Program-made: the position numbers and the translations under genes
In this document: one piece after another, positions 54,238 to 61,108 of the stretch
How the letters are laid out: each line of letters starts with the position of its first letter
How positions within the stretch are numbered: the first letter of the stretch is position 1
Source of the DNA: CAYNJF01 sp964397555
GTDB lineage: Bacteria; Pseudomonadota; Gammaproteobacteria; Berkiellales; Berkiellaceae
Direction: 5' to 3'
Assembly: GCA_964397555.1 (NCBI GenBank)
Contig: CAYNJF010000006.1
Location: 1-64,000, forward strand
DNA: 64,000 nt
Notes under the pieces: generated by a model
What the model was told of the DNA's origin: nothing
Database searches by the model: none
Seen by the model: only the letters and a program-made list of their open reading frames with translations

Positions 54238-57200
54238 TTACGCTTCGCCCAACGCCATCAGCGAGGCATTGCCTCCTGCGGCGGTGGTATTGATGGAAAT
54301 GACTCTTTCTGTGGCTAGGCGAGTCAGATAGTGTGGGCCACCGGCTTTAGGGCCCGTTCCAGATAAACCTTCTCCGCCAAAGGGTTGCACACCAACCACG
54401 GCGCCAATCATATTACGATTTACGTATATGTTGCCCACGTGAGCCCGCTCAACGATATGAGCCACCGTTTCATCAATCCGCGAATGAATGCCTAACGTAA
54501 GGCCATATTGGGTGTTGTTGATGTCCTCAATCACTTGATCTAACTCACTGGCTTTAAATCGAATCACATGGAGCACGGGTCCAAAGTTTTCCTGACTGAG
54601 CTCAGAAATGGATTTGATTTCATACGCGCAAGGCGCCACAAACGTACCGGATGCGGTGGTCTCATCAAGCTCGGCTTGACACAACAAGGTCGCATGCTCC
54701 TTCAACCATTGAATATGTTCACACAACTCTTTTTGCGCATGCTTATCAATGACAGGCCCCACATCCGTAGCCAAATCAACAGGGTTGCCAACTTTGAGTT
54801 CAGCGACAGCGCCTTTGAGCATCGTCGTGACTCGGTCGAAAACATCCTCTTGGACATAAAGCACTCGAAGCGATGAGCAGCGCTGCCCGGCGCTTTTAAA
54901 GCTTGAGGTAATTACGTCGGTGATCACTTGCTCGGTCAATGCCGTTGAGTCGACGATCATGGCATTTTGACCGCCTGTTTCGGCGATAAATGGAATGATT
55001 TCTCCTTGGCGGTTGGCCAATTTGATGTGGATCCCTTGCGCCGTTTGCGTTGAGCCTGTGAACAATAGGCCTTTGATGCGGGTGTCTTCGACTAAATGAT
55101 TACCCACCAAAGAGCCGCGCCCAGGAAGCAATTGAATCAAATCATGCTCTATCCCAGCTTCATGGATGGCCTCAATCACCGCTTGTGCAATCAGCGGCGT
55201 TTGAGAGGCTGGTTTGGCAATCACTGCATTACCGGCGGCAAAGGCGGCACTGACTTGACCTAAGAAAATCGCCATGGGGAAATTCCAAGGGGAGATGCAA
55301 GCCATCACGCCTTTACCCCACAAGGAAAGCTCGTTGAATTCACCCGTAGGACCTTTCAGAGTTTTTGGTTTAAATTGCGATAGAGTCTGAGCGCTGTAGT
55401 ATCGGCAAAAATCAACCGCCTCACGAACCTCGGCCAACGCATCGTCCACTGTTTTCCCCGCTTCGAGCATCAAAATTGCCATGAACTTAGCCATGTTGGC
55501 TTCAAGATGGTCGGCCAGCTTGACTAGACGTTCGGCACGAACTTTATAGCTTGGCATATGATGCACAAAGGCATATTGAGCTTTCTCAATCGCTCTAGAG
55601 ACAACGGCTTCGCTGGCCAAGTGCACTTTACCAAGCGCGTTATCGGCATCAAAGGGGGAGCTAATGGCCTGGGCTTCACAGGCATCCGTTGGTCCCATGG
55701 CGCACGGTTTGGCAACCAAGTCCCCAACCTTGACTTGATTCATGGCTTGAATAAGGGCACTTACTTCGATTGGGTTGTTAATGTCGATCCCTTTGGAATT
55801 CGTGCGATCTGGATAGATGCTGTCTGGCAGAGGAATATTGGGGTGGGGTGTGTTGTCGTAACTTTCCATTAAAGCGACCGGATCAGCCACCAAGTCTTTC
55901 ACGTCCAAGTCGGCATTGACGATGCGATTGACAAAGGAAGTATTGGCGCCGTTTTCAAGAAGACGGCGAACCAAATACGCCAATAAGTGCTCATGCGTGC
56001 CTACTGGGGCGTAGATACGACACGGAACTTTCTTATCTTCAACGAGGCGATCGTACAAAGGTCCGCCCATCCCGTGCAAACACTGAAACTCATACGCACT
56101 GATTTTTTCTTGTGAGGCCATTTTCATGACCGCAGCGACTGTGTGTGCGTTGTGAGTCGCAAACTGAGGATAAAGTCTATCGGAGACTTTCAACAAAGCT
56201 CGAGCGCACGCCAGGTAATTGACATCCGTGGCCGCTTTGCGAGTAAAGACTGGGTAACCGCTTAAGCCTTGTTCTTGGGCTAGTTTAATTTCAGTATCCC
56301 AATAAGCCCCCTTGACCAACCGAACCATCAATTTAATGTCATGGCGCTCGCACAGATCGTTTAGCCAGGCTATCAAGCTTAACGCACGTTTTTGATACGC
56401 TTGAACGGCAATGCCAAGCCCATCCCACCCTTGGACATCTGGATGAGCGGCCACTTTTGCAAACACTTCCATCAACAATCCAGAGGTGTGGGCCTCTTCT
56501 GAGTCAAACGTTAAATTGATGTTGGCTTCTTTTGCCTTTATCACTAACGTCATCACTCGAGGGAGCATCTGTTCGAGAACACGCTCTTTTTTCAAATACT
56601 CGTAACGTGGATGCAAAGCAGACAACTTAATGGAGATCCCTGGACCATCGATTGGATTATCGATGCTGTTTTGCTTGGCCACCGTCTCAATCGCGGTTTG
56701 GTAGGCTTCAAAATACGTATCGGCGTCGTCTTGCGTAAAAGCAGCTTCACCAAGCATGTCATACGAATAACGATACCCCATGCGCTCTTGGTCTTTGGCT
56801 CTTTTTAGCGCCTCTTTTATGCTTCGTCCCATGACAAACTGCTTGGACAGGATTTTCATGGCATGCGAGACGGCTTGGCGAACGAGAGGTTCGCCCCCTT
56901 TTGAGGCTAACTTTTGAAGGCCCGACTGCAAGCTTTTTTTCGACTCAAAGCGAGACTCTAGCGATTTGTGCTCTCCCATGACCTTGCCGGTGAGCATCAA
57001 CGCCCAAGTAGCGGCATTGACAAACAATGAGTGCGACTTTCCTAGATGAGACTCCCAGTCGCCTTGAGTCAATTTGTCTTTGATCAGTTTGTCGACGGTT
57101 TTACTGTCTGGAACACGAAGCAAGGCTTCAGCCATGCACATTAAGGCAATGCCTTCTTCAGAGGATAAATCGTATTGAAAAAGAAACGCCTCTAAGCCAC

Positions 57201-57414
57201 CGTCTTTGAGCCGCTCTTTACGGAGGATTTCAACCAGCTCACTGGCATGGTTCTCGATGGCTTGATTATCGGCCTCACTTAGGCCGACCTTCTCTTTGAG
57301 CCCGTTTAGGAAGTCCGTTTCATCTTGTCGATACACATCAGAGAGAGTGTCAACAATGCCTTGATCGGCAAAGTTGATGCTTTGGTTATGTTGTGTAAAT
57401 GGATTTGCATTCAT
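54238..57414 (-). CDS. putA: Bifunctional proline dehydrogenase / pyrroline-5-carboxylate dehydrogenase PutA
   Basis: Oxidises proline to glutamate in two steps with FAD and NAD. 1058 aa. The PRODH barrel (about 190-500) includes LMVRLVKGAYWDTEIK and ATHNAHTV. The aldehyde dehydrogenase domain (about 570-1040) includes SPWNFPMAIFLGQ and the catalytic Cys in SAGQRCSSLR. It lacks the N-terminal ribbon-helix-helix of E. coli PutA, so it cannot act as its own repressor; length and content fit the short type A PutA. AAGGAAA precedes the ATG. It follows putP by 10 bases. Confidence 0.96.
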   Translation of the reverse strand: MNANPFTQHNQSINFADQGIVDTLSDVYRQDETDFLNGLKEKVGLSEADNQAIENHASELVEILRKERLKDGGLEAFLFQYDLSSEEGIALMCMAEALLRVPDSKTVDKLIKDKLTQGDWESHLGKSHSLFVNAATWALMLTGKVMGEHKSLESRFESKKSLQSGLQKLASKGGEPLVRQAVSHAMKILSKQFVMGRSIKEALKRAKDQERMGYRYSYDMLGEAAFTQDDADTYFEAYQTAIETVAKQNSIDNPIDGPGISIKLSALHPRYEYLKKERVLEQMLPRVMTLVIKAKEANINLTFDSEEAHTSGLLMEVFAKVAAHPDVQGWDGLGIAVQAYQKRALSLIAWLNDLCERHDIKLMVRLVKGAYWDTEIKLAQEQGLSGYPVFTRKAATDVNYLACARALLKVSDRLYPQFATHNAHTVAAVMKMASQEKISAYEFQCLHGMGGPLYDRLVEDKKVPCRIYAPVGTHEHLLAYLVRRLLENGANTSFVNRIVNADLDVKDLVADPVALMESYDNTPHPNIPLPDSIYPDRTNSKGIDINNPIEVSALIQAMNQVKVGDLVAKPCAMGPTDACEAQAISSPFDADNALGKVHLASEAVVSRAIEKAQYAFVHHMPSYKVRAERLVKLADHLEANMAKFMAILMLEAGKTVDDALAEVREAVDFCRYYSAQTLSQFKPKTLKGPTGEFNELSLWGKGVMACISPWNFPMAIFLGQVSAAFAAGNAVIAKPASQTPLIAQAVIEAIHEAGIEHDLIQLLPGRGSLVGNHLVEDTRIKGLLFTGSTQTAQGIHIKLANRQGEIIPFIAETGGQNAMIVDSTALTEQVITDVITSSFKSAGQRCSSLRVLYVQEDVFDRVTTMLKGAVAELKVGNPVDLATDVGPVIDKHAQKELCEHIQWLKEHATLLCQAELDETTASGTFVAPCAYEIKSISELSQENFGPVLHVIRFKASELDQVIEDINNTQYGLTLGIHSRIDETVAHIVERAHVGNIYVNRNMIGAVVGVQPFGGEGLSGTGPKAGGPHYLTRLATERVISINTTAAGGNASLMALGEA

Positions 57415-57424
57415 ATCCGTTTCC

Positions 57425-58882
57425 TTAAGATGAGCGCATCATTTGACGCGCGGTCGCAAATTGGGTTAGGACTTTTTCAGAGGGCTTTGGTGTCAAAAGC
57501 GATACCAAGACAATCGCCAATAGCCCCAGTCCAAACCCTGGTATAATTTCGTATAAATCAAAGACCCCACCAGAGGCAAGTTTCCAACCAACTACGCTTA
57601 GAGCACCGGTGGTTATGCCCGCTATGGCCCCTTCTTTGGTCATGCGTCCCCAGAATAATGACAATAAAACCGATGGCCCAAATGAGGCACCTAACCCAGC
57701 CCAGGCAAACGCCACCAAGTCAATCACGGTGCTGTCCGGATCTGAGGCTAGCGTCACGGCAATCAAAGCCAATGCAATGATGGAGACTCTACCTATCCAC
57801 ATCAGCTCAGACTGAGAGGCACTTTTTCTGAACTTATGATAGATATCCTCGGTAAGCGCGGATGAGGAAGCCAGCATTTGAGAGTCTATCGCGCACATGA
57901 TTGACGAGAGAATCGCGGCAAACAAAATGCCCGACAACCACGGGGTGAACAGCTCTTGAGAAAACATGATGAAAATTGACTCTTTGTGAAAACCTTGATC
58001 GGCAAAATACGCAATCCCAACAAAGCCCACGAGCACAGCTCCAACCATCGACAAACTCATCCAGCCAACGCAAATGCGTCTAGCCAAGGGTATGTCTTTG
58101 AGTGTGCGAACAGCCATGAATCGAACCAAGATATGAGGCTGACCAAAATAACCCAAGCCCCAGGACAACAGGTTGACCAGCAATAACCAATTGAGTTCAT
58201 TGAACGGATCAAACAAGGTGTCCCCTTGAGCATGAATGAGCTTCGAGGTTTGCTCGAAACCACCAAGATCCATAACCGCCATGATGGGAACTACGATCAA
58301 AAAGATAAACATTAAGATGCCTTGGAAAAAGTCGGTCCAGCTGACCGCTAAAAAACCACCAATGAAGGTATAAGCAACAATGATCGCGGTTCCAAGCCAC
58401 AATGCGTAGGTGTAGTCCATGCCAAAGCGTTGGAGCAGCATCGCCCCCCCTACGAGCCCAGAAGCCGTATAAAAGGCAAAAAAGACTAAGGTGATGATCG
58501 CCAATAAAATCCGAATGATCCCTTTGTCGTCGCCAAAACGATTATCCAAATAAGAAGGTACTGTCAATGAATCGTTGGCGTATTCAGAAAATATACGTAA
58601 AGGCTTGGCAATGAAGCGCCAGCTTAAGTAAGCGCCAACCGTTAATCCAATGGGCAACCAAACTTGATTCAGTCCATATGCGAAGACGGCACCAGGGAGA
58701 CCGAGCAACAACCAAGCACTCATGTCCGAGGCTCCAGCACTCAGCGCGGCCACAGGCCCACCCAATGAGCGGCCCCCCAAAACAAAGTCTGATAAATTTT
58801 TGGTCACGAGATAGGCCACAAGAGCCACTGCAACCACCACCGAAAGATAAAGACAAAACGCAATAACAGTTAAATTACTCAT
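57425..58882 (-). CDS. putP: Sodium/proline symporter PutP
   Basis: About 485 aa, 13 spans, SSS family. The family signature around GASDMSAWLLLGLPG is present, as is the GGFLAVSWTDFFQG stretch with AllGA-type spacing. The start is ATG 58882 after GGATCC; the longer frame to 58948 has no site. It imports proline with Na+ and is the first gene of the putP-putA operon, so import and breakdown are made together. Confidence 0.95.
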   Translation of the reverse strand: MSNLTVIAFCLYLSVVVAVALVAYLVTKNLSDFVLGGRSLGGPVAALSAGASDMSAWLLLGLPGAVFAYGLNQVWLPIGLTVGAYLSWRFIAKPLRIFSEYANDSLTVPSYLDNRFGDDKGIIRILLAIITLVFFAFYTASGLVGGAMLLQRFGMDYTYALWLGTAIIVAYTFIGGFLAVSWTDFFQGILMFIFLIVVPIMAVMDLGGFEQTSKLIHAQGDTLFDPFNELNWLLLVNLLSWGLGYFGQPHILVRFMAVRTLKDIPLARRICVGWMSLSMVGAVLVGFVGIAYFADQGFHKESIFIMFSQELFTPWLSGILFAAILSSIMCAIDSQMLASSSALTEDIYHKFRKSASQSELMWIGRVSIIALALIAVTLASDPDSTVIDLVAFAWAGLGASFGPSVLLSLFWGRMTKEGAIAGITTGALSVVGWKLASGGVFDLYEIIPGFGLGLLAIVLVSLLTPKPSEKVLTQFATARQMMRSS

Positions 58883-59032
58883 TAAAAATGGGATCCTCAA
58901 AAAAAACGCTCTGAAAAGAATGCGCTTCTTATTATTTTTAACAAGCATTCTAACACTATTTAATGCGATGACCTATTCGGTGAAAATGCAAGCTTTTCTT
59001 CGATGAGAGGCTGATATTTTATTCACGATGAG

Positions 59033-59974
59033 TTGTACAACCAAATTTGTGCCACACTTGGTGGTATGAATCAGTATTACACCGACACATGCGCCAACGA
59101 TTCAATGGTGCATCACAAAATGTTAGGCGCTTGGGTTCGTGCAGCCTGCTGGGCGTTGGTGCCCGTCTACGTTCTTTTTGTCAGTTACTGTGCTCTGGTT
59201 CCGTTTGATCAGTGGGATTTTAATCGGCCCATGGATTTTCAGCGGATCTTCGTAGGATGGCAAAATCATATTTTAACGTTCGATATCATCCAAAACTTAT
59301 TGTTGTATATCCCGTTTGGTTTTTTCTTGGTTTTTGCCTTTAAAACGAAACGCATCGTAACTCCTTTGCTTTTGACCTTCGGGATCTGTTTACTGGTGTC
59401 CTTCATTCTGGAGTGCATGCAATCGTTCATACCCGTTCGAGTACCCTCGGCCTTGGACATCGTCCTGAATACACTCAGTGGCGTTCTTGGTGCCCTGATA
59501 GCCCTCATTTTATATAAGCCGATCATGGACGGAGCAGACTATTTAGTGCACGACATGATGCGCCCCTTCAGTATGAATAAGCCGTATTCATTCATGGCCG
59601 TGATTGGTCTTTTGGGCTGGTGTGCTTATCAGTGGTATCCATTTATACCCTCGTTGCACCCTGATCATATCTTGCAAGGGTATGCGATGCTTGCCGCCAC
59701 TCTAGCCGAGCAGCGGGTGGTCGATGTGCCTCACTTAATTTGGTACCTTGCGCAAGGCCTTGGGATCTATACGCTTTGCCTTATCGCGTTTAAAAAACAA
59801 CAAGCCTTGTTTGCATTGAGTTATCTGGCGATGGTCCTATCGTTTAAGATACTGATTATTTCGCGCGTTCTCTCGTTTGAGGCACTTATCGGTGCCCTCT
59901 TAGGCTTTGTGATTGCCTTTACTCTACACATGACGTTTCAGTTGGCCATCAACGAGAAAAAACTTCTGGGTTAA
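59033..59974 (+). CDS. VanZ-like family membrane protein
   Basis: Up to 313 aa with about eight spans. The N-terminal half has the VanZ plan: NLLLYIPFGFFL, ECMQSFIPVRVPSALDIVLNTLSGVLGAL. A second membrane domain (about 190-310) is not recognised. The start is uncertain: a TTG at 59033, ATG 59066 and ATGs near 59105-59120 all lack a strong ribosome site. VanZ confers low-level teicoplanin resistance in enterococci; the role of Gram-negative relatives is unknown. It overlaps the ankyrin gene tail to tail by four bases. Confidence 0.8.
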   Translation: MYNQICATLGGMNQYYTDTCANDSMVHHKMLGAWVRAACWALVPVYVLFVSYCALVPFDQWDFNRPMDFQRIFVGWQNHILTFDIIQNLLLYIPFGFFLVFAFKTKRIVTPLLLTFGICLLVSFILECMQSFIPVRVPSALDIVLNTLSGVLGALIALILYKPIMDGADYLVHDMMRPFSMNKPYSFMAVIGLLGWCAYQWYPFIPSLHPDHILQGYAMLAATLAEQRVVDVPHLIWYLAQGLGIYTLCLIAFKKQQALFALSYLAMVLSFKILIISRVLSFEALIGALLGFVIAFTLHMTFQLAINEKKLLG

Positions 59975-60753
59975 CCCAAAGAAAAACTCTTTGAGGTTGA
60001 CGCATGAGGCTGTTCAGGCTCTGTCACTCGCTTAAACACCAAAGGATTCGACTGATTCAATCGAGCTTGATAAAGCGCGACAAGATCACTTAATGCCTCG
60101 TCTTCAAAGTCATTGGCTATGGTTCTGGCGATATGAAATATTTCTTTATCCTGCGTATTCATCGCAAGCTCTAAGATAGGCTCACCGCAATGGTGAAGTA
60201 AGTGGTAGGTAATGGCGTATTGACCGGCCTTGAATGATTGACGACAAGGCGAGTTTTGTTTTGCGAGGGGATCGGCGCCTTTCTCAAGAAGCTGCTTTAC
60301 CATGGTAAGTGATTGACCGGCTGCCAACCTAAGTGCGCAATCGTCTTTGGCGTGCAAGTCCGCCCCACTTTCTAACAAAAAATCGACCACTTCTAAGTGA
60401 TTATTGACGCTGGCTCGAATAAGAGGTTCATCTTTCATGACATGCAAATCAGAGCCTTTTTGCACGCAAGCAGTGACGATATCAAGGTAACCATGTTCAG
60501 CGGCCCAGCGAAGCAATACGTGGTTACGCGTGTTCACGTCCACCCCTTGTGAGAGTAAACTGTTAGCAAGGGTTCGTTTCATCAAATCAGGCAGTAAGCG
60601 ATGCGAGAGTATTTTGGCCAATTTATCCTCTAACTGGTAACCCTCATGGGTCATTATTTTAGTAATGATGTCCAATAATTCATCTTTAGCAATTGCCCCT
60701 AAATCGGGACGATCATGGAGAGTGCCTTCAGTCTTCTCGGGTGCATCGATCAT
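59971..60753 (-). CDS. Ankyrin-repeat protein, Mimivirus/poxvirus-like type
   Basis: 260 aa from ATG 60753 (AAGGAACC upstream). After a helical start (residues about 15-60), four to five ankyrin units follow (about 75-200): VLLRWAAEHGYLDIVTACVQKGSDLH, ASVNNHLEVVDFLLESGADLH and ALRLAAGQSLTMVKQLLEKGADPL. The ALR-x-AA and GADLH pattern is that of giant-virus and intracellular-bacterium ankyrin proteins. The C-terminus is Ser/His-rich and disordered. No signal peptide. Such proteins are often effectors, which is inference here. Confidence 0.88.
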   Translation of the reverse strand: MIDAPEKTEGTLHDRPDLGAIAKDELLDIITKIMTHEGYQLEDKLAKILSHRLLPDLMKRTLANSLLSQGVDVNTRNHVLLRWAAEHGYLDIVTACVQKGSDLHVMKDEPLIRASVNNHLEVVDFLLESGADLHAKDDCALRLAAGQSLTMVKQLLEKGADPLAKQNSPCRQSFKAGQYAITYHLLHHCGEPILELAMNTQDKEIFHIARTIANDFEDEALSDLVALYQARLNQSNPLVFKRVTEPEQPHASTSKSFSLG

Positions 60754-61108
60754 CACAGGTTCCTTTTGGATGAGTGTTATTTGAGCATCTCAAATGATGA
60801 AATCAAAAAAAACCTGATATTTACTAGGGTTTTTATACGCCAACAGCAGAAGTTTTGTGAGAGAGTTACCAACTTATATGTAAAAAAACATGCAATGAAT
60901 CAAAATATCCAGACAAAACCGCAGAAAAAGTTAACCAACTAAACATGAGAAAGTTCATGTGAATCATACCGTTGGTTAAATAGCACAAAATCCGCATTGA
61001 ATATCTTTAAATAAATTGCTAAGTTTTCCAACCAATTTATAAATCAACGCTTAACGATACCAAGGTCAATCGCCTAGTATCAAACCGCAATCATACTTAG
61101 ATGGCCTT
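60754..61108. promoter_or_regulatory. AT-rich divergent spacer with a nested inverted repeat
   Basis: 355 bases with no gene. TTAACCAAC at 60931-60939 pairs with GTTGGTTAA at 60971-60979, and inside it ACATGA at 60943-60948 pairs with TCATGT at 60955-60960. It lies between the starts of the ankyrin and SNF2 genes and could be a double operator or a structured leader. Confidence 0.45.
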
